From NCBI GenBank assembly GCA_031580995.1, contig JAVLCC010000003.1, positions 1 to 64,000 of the forward strand: a stretch of 64,000 bases of DNA. The letters run 5' to 3'. The position numbers and the translations under genes are program-made. Source of the stretch: CAJXVY01 sp031580995. GTDB taxonomy: Bacteria > Actinomycetota > Actinomycetes > Actinomycetales > Microbacteriaceae. Positions 1-8,900 of the stretch are shown one piece after another; the stretch's first letter is position 1; the number at the start of each line of letters is the position of its first letter. The notes under the pieces were generated by a model. That model searched no databases. It saw only the letters and a list, made by a program, of their open reading frames with translations, and was not told the DNA's origin.

Positions 1-1
1 T

Positions 2-61
2 CCAGAAGGGCCAACCTGTCACACTGGCTCTGAGAGCTGCTTTGAAACGGATGAGATCTAA
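2..61 (+). CDS. hisI: phosphoribosyl-AMP cyclohydrolase, C-terminal end (partial)
   Basis: The first bases read in one frame as PEGPTCHTGSESCFETDEI followed by TAA. The CHTG...SCF pattern is the zinc-binding C-terminal signature of HisI, which opens the ring of phosphoribosyl-AMP in histidine synthesis. Only 19 codons are in the window. The next start codon (TTG of trpE) follows the stop directly, so histidine and tryptophan genes appear to be co-transcribed, leaving no room for a trp leader. The identification rests on a short but distinctive motif. Confidence 0.8.
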   Translation, partial: PEGPTCHTGSESCFETDEI

Positions 62-1537
62 TTGCTGACTTTAGATGAGCTAAATGAACTGGCTGAGAGA
101 TTCAATGTCTTTCCGATAATTAGCGAATCGTTTAATTCCAGCGAGACACCGATGGGAATATACAGAAAGTTGCAATCCGAGACTGGAGTTTTCCTTCTGG
201 AAAGCGCTGAACAGGGCGTCTGGTCCAGATACAGCTTTATTGGTTTCAACCCCAGAGGTGAGTTGATTGAATCAAAGGGCAAATCTAAATGGACTGGGCC
301 GGCGCTGTCATTCGAACTAAATGAAGATCCACTGGTGGCTCTTGAACAAATTTCGGATCATTATCTGTCCGCGGATAATTCAAAGCTTCCTCTGCAAAGC
401 GGATTAGTTGGGCATATGAGTTGGAATGTGGTCAGAAATCTCGAGAGGTTGCCTGCGGAAAAACCTGGTCAATACTCAATACCAAGGATTCATTTCCTGC
501 AGTTTAGAGAAATAGTTGTATTGGATCACCTAGATTCGAAGCTTTACATAATTCATAACGTCTTTTTGGAAGATGGAGAACTGCAAGCTTCTCTGGAAAA
601 TGCGGAAATAAGGATTTCTGAAATCCAGAAACTTTTAGATAAACCAACACCTGCTGAAATTTACGAAGTTGATTTCATGGCTGAGGACGTTGTTCAGATA
701 AATATGCAAAAGTCTGAGTTTTTAGAGATGGTCGGTGTTGCCAAGGAGCATGTGATTGCTGGCGATGTATTCCAAGTTGTGGTCTCTCAACGATTTACTC
801 AAGACATTGAAGTCAGTGCTGATCAGGTATATGCAGTTCTCAGGGCGCTAAACCCAAGTCCCTACATGTATTTACTGCAGCTTGCCGATGACGATGGCAA
901 ATACTGGATAGTTGGCTCTTCTCCGGAGGCCTTGGTGAGGATCAATCAGGACACGATTATTTCGCACCCGATTGCCGGTTCCAGGCCCAGAGGAGCAAAC
1001 CCGCAGGCAGATTTGGAAATGGAGCGGGAACTTCTGGCGGACACTAAAGAGCAATCAGAACATCTAATGTTGGTCGATCTTGCCAGAAACGACCTTCTCA
1101 GAAGCTGTGAACCAACATCGGTGAAAGTTGATGAATTTATGGTCGTGCACAGATACAGCCACATTATGCACCTTGTTAGCACCGTGGTTGGTAAGTTGCG
1201 CAGCGGGATTTCCAGAGTAAACGCAGTCAGTAGTGCATTTCCGGCCGGAACTCTAAGTGGTGCACCTAAACCGAAAGCTCTGGAAATTATTGAAAATCTT
1301 GAACCGAGTAATCGCGGATTATTCGGGGGAGTGGTTGGCTATTTTGACTTCCAAGGGAATGCTGATTTAGCTATCGCTATTAGAACAGCGCTTATCCGCG
1401 ATGACAAAGCATTTGTTCAAGCTGGGGCAGGAATCGTTTTAGACAGTGACCCAGAAAGCGAATACCAAGAAACACTAGCCAAGGCCAAGGTTATTCAAAA
1501 AGCAATATCCATTGCCAACAGTAGGAGAAGCAAATGA
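62..1537 (+). CDS. trpE: anthranilate synthase component I
   Basis: TrpE makes anthranilate from chorismate, using ammonia supplied by TrpG, the first committed step of tryptophan synthesis. At 491 aa it has family length. Visible motifs are LLES near residue 46 and NPSPYMYLL near residue 264 (both in the tryptophan feedback site in this family), GSRPRG near 306, LVDLARNDLLR near 338, and the C-terminal GAGIVLDSDPESEYQET near 455. The start is a TTG immediately after the hisI stop; the protein aligns with family N-termini from there and no better start is visible. It overlaps the next gene by ATGA. trpG and trpD are not in this cluster, as is usual in actinobacteria. Confidence 0.95.
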   Translation: MLTLDELNELAERFNVFPIISESFNSSETPMGIYRKLQSETGVFLLESAEQGVWSRYSFIGFNPRGELIESKGKSKWTGPALSFELNEDPLVALEQISDHYLSADNSKLPLQSGLVGHMSWNVVRNLERLPAEKPGQYSIPRIHFLQFREIVVLDHLDSKLYIIHNVFLEDGELQASLENAEIRISEIQKLLDKPTPAEIYEVDFMAEDVVQINMQKSEFLEMVGVAKEHVIAGDVFQVVVSQRFTQDIEVSADQVYAVLRALNPSPYMYLLQLADDDGKYWIVGSSPEALVRINQDTIISHPIAGSRPRGANPQADLEMERELLADTKEQSEHLMLVDLARNDLLRSCEPTSVKVDEFMVVHRYSHIMHLVSTVVGKLRSGISRVNAVSSAFPAGTLSGAPKPKALEIIENLEPSNRGLFGGVVGYFDFQGNADLAIAIRTALIRDDKAFVQAGAGIVLDSDPESEYQETLAKAKVIQKAISIANSRRSK

Positions 1538-2022
1538 CTCGACTACTTGGTTTATTAGTCGGGCTAGGACTTTCTGTTTTTGGTCTGAGCCTTCAATGGT
1601 TGAATTTTCCCCGAGAGCAAATTTCCGCAACTGGCTTTGAGGCTCTGAATCTTGCAAGCGCTTTTTTAGTTGTTCTGGCCCTTGGGGTTTTTATGCTTTT
1701 TTACTTCAAAAAACTGGCACAGAGAATCATCTCCGCGGTTTTAGCAATTGTCACTGGCTATCTTTTGTTCATTTCTGCGAATTCCTTGCTAAACGCAGGG
1801 CCAATAATCGATCGGTTGGTTTCGGTCACAGGAGCGGTTGGCACATCGCCCGAGGTTGAATTCAATTCGGGTTTTATTAGTGTTTATTTTTTTGGGTTGA
1901 CTGTTTACCTGCTGACTCTTGTTTTCAACATAATTAGACCAAGACAAAGCTCTGGTTCAAAAAGAATTGCCAAATCCAATGATGGCGATGACCCGATAGG
2001 GCTATGGGATAGTCAATCTTGA
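1534..2022 (+). CDS. Trp operon-associated integral membrane protein
   Basis: A 162-aa protein with four predicted membrane segments (about residues 3-23, 42-62, 66-88 and 114-134) and a charged C-terminal tail. Its position between trpE and trpC, and its topology, match the actinobacterial tryptophan-associated membrane protein family, whose function is unknown. It starts inside the trpE stop (ATGA overlap), which implies translational coupling. No catalytic motif is visible. Transport or membrane tethering would be guesswork. Confidence 0.8.
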   Translation: MTRLLGLLVGLGLSVFGLSLQWLNFPREQISATGFEALNLASAFLVVLALGVFMLFYFKKLAQRIISAVLAIVTGYLLFISANSLLNAGPIIDRLVSVTGAVGTSPEVEFNSGFISVYFFGLTVYLLTLVFNIIRPRQSSGSKRIAKSNDGDDPIGLWDSQS

Positions 2023-2044
2023 TAAGATTTAGACGGAGGTTTTT

Positions 2045-2257
2045 ATGAGTCACGACGCAAATGATCCGGGCCACGGCCACACCGTGGCGGCTTGGACCGC
2101 TGTCACCATCATTTTGATTGCAACAACTGTTGGAACTGTGTTCTTCTTTTTTGACATGCCGTTAGTGGTTTGGGCAAGTGCTGCAGTTGCCGCTGCAGGA
2201 GTTTTGGTTGGATGGATCCTAAGACAGATGGGCTATGGCTCAAAACCAAAAAGCTGA
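2045..2257 (+). CDS. HGxxPAAW-type small membrane protein
   Basis: A 70-aa protein with an N-terminal HGHTVAAW sequence followed by two hydrophobic segments (about 18-36 and 39-59) and a basic tail. The HG-xx-(P)AAW motif is that of a small conserved actinobacterial family found between trpE and trpC; here valine replaces the usual proline. A strong Shine-Dalgarno (GGAGG, five bases before ATG) fixes the start. The end overlaps trpC by 23 bases. Function unknown. Confidence 0.75.
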   Translation: MSHDANDPGHGHTVAAWTAVTIILIATTVGTVFFFFDMPLVVWASAAVAAAGVLVGWILRQMGYGSKPKS

Positions 2258-3029
2258 ACTTCTCAAAGGCCTTTATGAAAACTCTTTAGAGCAATCTATT
2301 GGTCTGCGAGAGAACATAAGTAGCAAAGAGTTACAAGCATTAGCCAGCGACAAAACCCCGATTGATCCAAAGCCATTTTTTCAATCAAATGAACTCTCCG
2401 TAATCGCTGAAATCAAGCGAGCCTCGCCATCGAAAGGTCATCTTGCCGAAATTAAGGACCCTCTGGCACTAGCGAAGGCTTACGAGTCTGCTGGCGCCGC
2501 AACAATTTCTGTACTGACTGAACAAACAGGTTTTAGCGGAAGTATTGAGGATTTAGAGATTGTCAGTGCGGGTGTGGCTGTACCAACCCTGCGCAAAGAT
2601 TTCATATCCATCAAAGAACAGATTCTAGAGGCCAAGGCTTTTGGCGCATCCATGGTTTTACTCATCATGCTGGGCCTTGACGATGAAAAGTACAAAGAGC
2701 TTTTTGAATATGCAAAAGAGCAAGGCCTGGAGATTTTGGTTGAGACCCACTCAGAATCTGAAATTGAAAGGGCGCTAAAGCAGCCAGTTTCATTTCTAGG
2801 GATAAACACCAGAAACCTGAACACCTTTGAAACCGACATCGATCTTTTTGGGAGACTTGTTAATCAATTGCCAGATGGTGTGATCAAGATCGCAGAAAGT
2901 GCCGTCAGAGGTGTCGAAGACGCCCGTTTGTATAGGCAATTCGGTGCAGATGCAGTTTTAGTAGGCGAGGCTTTGGTGAAAGGTGATGCCAAATCCCTGA
3001 TTGAAAGTTTCCGCTCAATCGATAAGTGA
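2235..3029 (+). CDS. trpC: indole-3-glycerol-phosphate synthase
   Basis: TrpC closes the indole ring by decarboxylating cyclisation of CdRP. The 264-aa single-domain TIM barrel shows VIAEIKRASPSKG near residue 55 (catalytic lysine region), LRKDF near 119, GINTRNL near 193 and AESAVRGVEDA near 219. It is not fused to trpF. Start ATG lies within the end of the preceding small gene, so translation is probably coupled. The stop overlaps the GTG candidate start of trpB. Confidence 0.95.
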   Translation: MAQNQKAELLKGLYENSLEQSIGLRENISSKELQALASDKTPIDPKPFFQSNELSVIAEIKRASPSKGHLAEIKDPLALAKAYESAGAATISVLTEQTGFSGSIEDLEIVSAGVAVPTLRKDFISIKEQILEAKAFGASMVLLIMLGLDDEKYKELFEYAKEQGLEILVETHSESEIERALKQPVSFLGINTRNLNTFETDIDLFGRLVNQLPDGVIKIAESAVRGVEDARLYRQFGADAVLVGEALVKGDAKSLIESFRSIDK

Positions 3030-4264
3030 CTTACAATTCCATAATGAGCGATATCAAATTAGGTGAACAGGTCGGTCCTTATTTCGGCGAATACGGTGGC
3101 CGGTTTGTGCCAGAGCCACTAATTGCAGCGCTAGATCAATTAGATCGCGTTTATAAAGAGGCCAGGACGGATCCTGAGTTTCTAAAAGAGCTTGAAATGC
3201 TGCATCGCGAGTACACAGGTCGCCCAAGTGTGTTAACCGAAGCCACTAAATTTGCAGCAGCAGTCGGTGATGTTCGAGTGTTTCTCAAGCGCGAGGACCT
3301 CAACCACACGGGCTCACACAAGATAAATAACGTCATGGGTCAAGCATTGCTTGCCAAAAAGATGGGCAAAAAAAGAATCATCGCTGAAACCGGAGCTGGT
3401 CAGCATGGTGTCGCATCTGCAACCGCAGCCGCATATTTCGGTCTTGAATGCGTTGTTTACATGGGTGAGGTTGACACCGAACGTCAGGCACTGAACGTTG
3501 CTCGTATGAGACTTTTGGGCGCCGAAGTGGTGGCTGTCCGAACCGGTACCAGAACCTTGAAAGATGCCATTAACGAAGCGATGCGTGACTGGGTTGCAAA
3601 TGTTGAGACAACCCATTACCTGCTGGGGACAGTAGCTGGACCTCACCCCTTCCCAACAATGGTGAGAGATTTCCACAGCGTTATTGGTCGTGAAGCGAAA
3701 CAGCAGATGTTGGATAGGACCGGTAGAAACCCAGATTATGTAATCGCCTGCGTTGGTGGCGGATCAAACGCTATTGGTATTTTCCATGAGTTTTTAGATG
3801 ATGATGTGAAGCTAATTGGTTTCGAAGCAGCCGGTGACGGCATTGACACCCCAATGCACTCCGCAACCATAAGCATGGGTACACCTGGTGTTTTGCACGG
3901 TGCCAGAAGTTATATGTTGCAAGACGAGGATGGCCAGACATCAGATTCTCACAGCATTTCAGCCGGTTTGGATTATCCAGGTGTTGGACCAGAGCATGCG
4001 TGGCTGAAAGACCTTGGAAGAGCTGAGTATAGGGACATCACCGATAAGCAAGCAATGGATGCGATGGCTTTATTGTCTGAGACCGAAGGGATCATTCCTG
4101 CCATTGAAACTGCCCATGCTCTTGCAGGCATCGAAAGAATTGCTAAAGAGCACCCGGGGGCGCATGTCTTGGTAAACCTAAGTGGTCGCGGTGATAAGGA
4201 CATGGAAACAGCAGCTAGATATTTTCAGTTGACTGGCGTGAACAGAGTAGTGGGCGATGAGTAG
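3026..4264 (+). CDS. trpB: tryptophan synthase beta chain
   Basis: TrpB condenses indole with serine using pyridoxal phosphate. The PLP lysine is K99 in HTGSHKINN, and CVGGGSNAIG is the phosphate-binding glycine loop; GAGQHGVA and LSGRGDKD are further family motifs. It is 412 aa from GTG at 3026, which overlaps the trpC stop, or 406 aa from ATG at 3044. Neither has a clear Shine-Dalgarno, so the start is unsettled. It overlaps trpA by eight bases, as expected for subunits made in equal amounts. Confidence 0.96.
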   Translation: MTYNSIMSDIKLGEQVGPYFGEYGGRFVPEPLIAALDQLDRVYKEARTDPEFLKELEMLHREYTGRPSVLTEATKFAAAVGDVRVFLKREDLNHTGSHKINNVMGQALLAKKMGKKRIIAETGAGQHGVASATAAAYFGLECVVYMGEVDTERQALNVARMRLLGAEVVAVRTGTRTLKDAINEAMRDWVANVETTHYLLGTVAGPHPFPTMVRDFHSVIGREAKQQMLDRTGRNPDYVIACVGGGSNAIGIFHEFLDDDVKLIGFEAAGDGIDTPMHSATISMGTPGVLHGARSYMLQDEDGQTSDSHSISAGLDYPGVGPEHAWLKDLGRAEYRDITDKQAMDAMALLSETEGIIPAIETAHALAGIERIAKEHPGAHVLVNLSGRGDKDMETAARYFQLTGVNRVVGDE

Positions 4265-5036
4265 AGTCGAAGACCTTCTAAAACAGGATCGAAATACTCT
4301 CATTGGGTATTTTCCAGCGGGTTACCCAACCATCGATGAAAGCGTTCAAGCTTGTCTAGAAATGGTGAATGGTGGAGTGGAAATCCTCGAACTCGGAGTT
4401 CCCTACAGCGACCCCATCATGGATGGCCCGGTTATTCAAAAAGCCACCGAGATAGCAAGAGCAAACGGTTTCAGGCTGAGAGACACCTTCGAGGTTGTCA
4501 AAAGATTAAGAGAAAGCACCGATGTCCCTATTTTGGTCATGACCTATTGGAATCCGGTGATTCGAATTGGATTGAGAGAGTTTGCTGAGCAACTAAAGCA
4601 ATCTGGAGCCGATGGACTGATCACCCCTGATTTGATTCCCGATGAGGCAAAAGACTGGATTTCCATCAGTGACGAACTCGATTTGGACAGAGTGTTTCTA
4701 ATCGCACCCAGTTCCAGTGATGAACGCATCAAACATAATGCTGAGGCCTCCAGAGGTTTTGTGTACACGGTTTCTACGATGGGCATAACTGGGGAGCGGG
4801 CAAATTTAGACGCATTAGCTAGAAACACCGTTGAAAGACTCAGAGCGGTATCAGATCGGCCCACCGCTGTTGGGGTGGGTATATCCACGGGAGATCAGGT
4901 CAAAGAGGTGAACTCTTATGCAGATGGAGCGATTGTTGGGACTGCATTTATTAGGGCATATGCAGAAAATGGACTTGCGGGTTTGATTGAGAAAACAAAA
5001 GACTTGGCTAACGGCCTAGAATTGCAACGTGATTAG
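4257..5036 (+). CDS. trpA: tryptophan synthase alpha chain
   Basis: TrpA cleaves indole-3-glycerol phosphate and channels indole to TrpB. The acid-base pair of the family is visible as E45 (ELGVP) and D56 (IMDGP), with the same 11-residue spacing as in the well-studied enzyme. GYFPAGYP at the N-terminus and VGVGIS near 203 are barrel motifs. It is 259 aa. The ATG lies in the trpB 3' end, and the trpA stop overlaps the lgt GTG start, so the cluster is tightly coupled. Confidence 0.95.
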   Translation: MSRVEDLLKQDRNTLIGYFPAGYPTIDESVQACLEMVNGGVEILELGVPYSDPIMDGPVIQKATEIARANGFRLRDTFEVVKRLRESTDVPILVMTYWNPVIRIGLREFAEQLKQSGADGLITPDLIPDEAKDWISISDELDLDRVFLIAPSSSDERIKHNAEASRGFVYTVSTMGITGERANLDALARNTVERLRAVSDRPTAVGVGISTGDQVKEVNSYADGAIVGTAFIRAYAENGLAGLIEKTKDLANGLELQRD

Positions 5037-5901
5037 TTCAATTCCCTCCCCAGAAATTTCCTACCTGGACCTAGGTCCACTGCGAGTTAATTTTTATGCC
5101 CTGTTCATCCTCACCGGCATCATTCTTGCCGTCTTGCTATCTGATTACAGGCTGCATAAGCGAGGAGCCGAGCGGGGAGTGATTCTTGATATCGCACTCT
5201 GGGCTGTTCCATTCGGAATCTTAGGTGGACGACTGTTTCACGTTTTCACCCATCCTCGAGATTATTTCTATGAGGGTGCGGATTTATTGGCCATTTTCTA
5301 TGTCTGGGAGGGTGGCCTGGCAATTTATGGGGCACTGATCCTCGGTGCAGTTGGTGCCTACATAGGTGTTAGGCAAGCAGGGCTAAAGTTTTGGTCTGTG
5401 GCAGATGCTTTAGCTCCGGGAATTTTATTAGCCCAGGCCATCGGTCGTTGGGGAAATTATTTCAATCAGGAACTGTTTGGTTTGCCAACTGATTTGCCGT
5501 GGGCTTTAGAGATTCCCCAGAGTAATCCTGCCTATCCACAAGGATTTCCTGAGGGTGTAACTTTTCATCCAACCTTTGCCTACGAGATGCTCTGGTCGCT
5601 AACCGGAGTGGTGTTGCTGTTGATTTTGGACAGAAGACTAAACATGCGTTTTGGAAGACTATTTGGGCTTTATCTTGTTATTTACTCAATAGGTAGAGCA
5701 TGGATTGAATCAATAAGAATTGACCCCAGCGAAATTATTCTCGGATTGAGGATAAATATCTGGTCTGCGATTGTTGGCATTGTTATAGGGCTGACCATTA
5801 TTATTGTCCAGCACTACAGGCATAGAGGAGAAGAAACCTCCATCTTCCGAGCCCAAAAGGTAGAGGAAGCCGAAGCGGAGGAAACCGCAGAAGCTAAGTA
5901 G
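5029..5901 (+). CDS. lgt: prolipoprotein diacylglyceryl transferase
   Basis: Lgt attaches diacylglycerol to the lipobox cysteine of lipoprotein precursors in the cytoplasmic membrane. The 290-aa sequence has about seven hydrophobic segments. It carries the Lgt signature as GRWGNYFNQELFG near residue 144, with Tyr where Phe is usual, and HPTFAYE near 182. The C-terminal tail after residue 265 is charged (EEAEAEE). The start is GTG inside the trpA stop region. Genes downstream of trpA in actinobacteria commonly include lgt. A client in this window is the FKBP lipoprotein at 60.7 kb. Confidence 0.94.
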   Translation: MISSIPSPEISYLDLGPLRVNFYALFILTGIILAVLLSDYRLHKRGAERGVILDIALWAVPFGILGGRLFHVFTHPRDYFYEGADLLAIFYVWEGGLAIYGALILGAVGAYIGVRQAGLKFWSVADALAPGILLAQAIGRWGNYFNQELFGLPTDLPWALEIPQSNPAYPQGFPEGVTFHPTFAYEMLWSLTGVVLLLILDRRLNMRFGRLFGLYLVIYSIGRAWIESIRIDPSEIILGLRINIWSAIVGIVIGLTIIIVQHYRHRGEETSIFRAQKVEEAEAEETAEAK

Positions 5902-5917
5902 TTTCAATAGGTAAAAC

Positions 5918-5939
5918 TTCGGGCCAATGCTGCCCCGAA
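5918..5939. terminator. inverted repeat between lgt and gltB
   Basis: TTCGGG at 5918-5923 pairs with CCCGAA at 5934-5939 across a 10-base loop, in the 42-base gap between lgt and gltB. There is no following T-run, so it is at best a weak attenuator or mRNA processing hairpin. It lies just before the gltB start. Confidence 0.3.
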
Positions 5940-5958
5940 AGCGATGATCGGAGTTTTA

Positions 5959-8900
5959 ATGTCGGCTAGTCCATTCTGGAGATTTAGCAACTATCCGCAG
6001 ACAACGGATCTATACGACCCTGCCGCAGAGAAGGATTCCTGTGGTGTGGCAATGGTTGCTACCCTTCGTGGCTACGGCGGTAACGACATAGTTCAGACAG
6101 CCCTTGGCTCACTTTGCAACCTCGAACACAGAGGAGCAGTTGGCAGTGACGCTGGAACTGGTGATGGTGCCGGAATTCTGCTTGAAATCCCACATAAGTT
6201 TTTTTCTGAGGTTGTTGATTTTGACCTACCTGAGTTTGGGAGTTATGGCGCAGGTTTGGTTTTTGAAGACACTGATCCAAAGTTAAGAAGCCAAGAGAGA
6301 ATCAAGCTAGAAGAAATTTTCAAACAAGAAGGGCTCTCGCTGATGGGTTGGCGAGAAATAGAAACAAGCCCGGAGGTTTTAGGTGACATGGCAAGAGAGG
6401 CCATGCCACACATCGGTCAACTGTTTGTCTCTGGCCTGAATGAAGAGTCGGGGCTTGAGCTTGAACGAATCCTATTCAGGGCTAGAAAGCGCAGCGAAAG
6501 AGAGTTGGGGCTTTATCACCCAACACTTTCATGCCGAACGATTGTTTATAAGGGAATGCTTACAACCCTGCAATTGCAACCATTTTTTAAAGACCTGCAA
6601 GACCAAAGACTGGAATCAAAGATGGCACTGGTGCACTCAAGATTCAGCACCAACACCTTCCCATCTTGGCCTTTAGCTCATCCTTTCAGGATGATTGCCC
6701 ACAACGGTGAAATCAACACCGTCAAGGGCAACACGAACTGGATGAGGGCACGCGAGGCAACACTCGCAAGTGAGCTAATAGGTGATTTAGAACCGCTTCG
6801 CCCAATTGTCACACCGGGTGCTAGTGATTCGGCCAGCTTTGATGAAGTATTGGAGCTTTTGCACCTAAGTGGCCGTTCACTCCCGCACGCAATCATGATG
6901 ATGATTCCTGAGGCTTGGGAAAAGCAAAAGGACATGGACCCCAAACTCAAAGCATTTTATGAGTACCACAGCCTGCTGATGGAACCTTGGGATGGCCCTG
7001 CAAGCGTTACCTTCACTGACGGAAGCTTAGTTGGTGCAACCCTGGACAGAAATGGCTTGAGGCCTGGGCGCTATCTGGTGACCGATGATGGGCTGGTGAT
7101 TCTGGGTAGTGAAACTGGTGTTTACGATGTCGATCCCTCAAAGGTTGTCGAAAGAGGACGCTTGCAGCCAGGGAAAATGTTTTTGGTGGACACTGAACAG
7201 GGTCGAATTATCAGCGATGCTGAAATCAAGCAAACAATGTCCGAGATGGAGGACTGGAGCCTCTGGCTTGAGTCAAACAGGCTAAACCTGAGAGATCTTC
7301 CAGAACGTGATCACGTCAGGCACTCATCAGCGAGTGTTGAGCGTAGACAGCGCATGTTTGGTTACACAGAAGAAGAACTCAAAGAGGTCATTGGACCAAT
7401 GGCCATGAAGGGTATTGAACCTATCGGTGCCATGGGTACCGACACCCCAATTGCTGCCATTAGTGACAGGCCAAGATTGCTATTTGATTACTTCACTCAG
7501 CAATTCGCACAGGTCACAAACCCTCCACTGGATGCGATCAGGGAGGAAATAGTCACAAGCCTTAGCTCGGTGATTGGGCCTGAGGGCAACATCTTGTCCT
7601 CTGCCAAAAACCCTGAAAGGCGAATGGTCGTTGATTTCCCTGTTTTGGATAACGATGAAATGGCCAAAATCAAGCACATCAAACAAGCTGACACTGGTTT
7701 CACACACATCGTTGATGCTCGATACAGCGTTGATGGCGGTGAAGAGGCGTTAGCCGCGAGATTAGACGAACTTTCCCAAGAAGTAGACCAAGCTATTGAA
7801 GAGGGTGCAAGTTTCTTGGTGATTAGTGATCGTGACAGCAACAGAGAGCTCGCTCCGATTCCCTCTTTGTTGGCAACAAGTGCTATTCATCACCATCTGA
7901 TTCGAAAGGGAACCAGAACCAAAGTGGGGATGGTTGTTGAGGCCGGGGATGTTCGAGAGGTTCACCACGTGGCAGTTTTGGTGGGCTTTGGAGCCGCTGC
8001 AGTAAACCCGTATTTAGCTATGGAAACAGCAGAGGAAATGGTTCGCACCAAGCACCTTCTGAACATCACCACTAAAACAGCAACAGTCAACTTGGCCAAG
8101 TCTTTGGGCAAAGGTGTTCTGAAGATCATGAGCAAGATGGGCATCAGCACCGTAAGTTCCTACAGTGGCGCACAATGTTTCGAAGCAGTGGGTCTTGGGC
8201 AAGAACTAGTTGACAGATATTTCACTGGCACCACCAGCAAGTTGGGTGGTGTAGGTCTTGAGATCCTGCACCAAGAAATTGAACACCGTCACCGCAAGGC
8301 CTATCCAATTGAAGAATTTGAGTTAGAGGGCCTAGAGGTAGGTGGAGAATTAAAGTGGAGAAGAGATGGACCACCGCACCTATTCAACCCAGAGACTGTA
8401 TTCAAGCTCCAGCACTCAACCAGAGCTGGTCGCTATGACATTTTCAAACAATACACAAACGCTGTGGATGATCAGTCCGAAAGGCTGATGACGCTCAGAG
8501 GGCTGTTTAAATTCCGAACCGAAAAAACCAAGGCAATCTCAATTGATGAGGTTGAGCCAGTGAGTGAGATTGTAAAGAGATTCGCAACTGGAGCAATGAG
8601 TTTTGGGTCAATCTCTCCAGAGGCACACGAGACATTGGCAATTGCCATGAACAGGCTCGGAGCGAAATCAAATACCGGTGAGGGAGGAGAGCGACTGGAT
8701 CGCTTGACCAACCCCGAAACCAGAAGCTCTATCAAACAGGTTGCCAGCGGTCGCTTTGGTGTTACCAGCATGTATCTAACCAACGCTGATGACATTCAAA
8801 TCAAAATGGCACAGGGAGCGAAGCCTGGAGAAGGTGGACAATTGCCCCCTGGAAAGGTTTACCCCTTCATCGCAGAGATTAGGCATTCAACCCCAGGAGT

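Noticed and set aside
1..62. trp attenuator or leader peptide before trpE
   Set aside because: trpE starts on the base after the hisI stop, so there is no space for a leader in this window.
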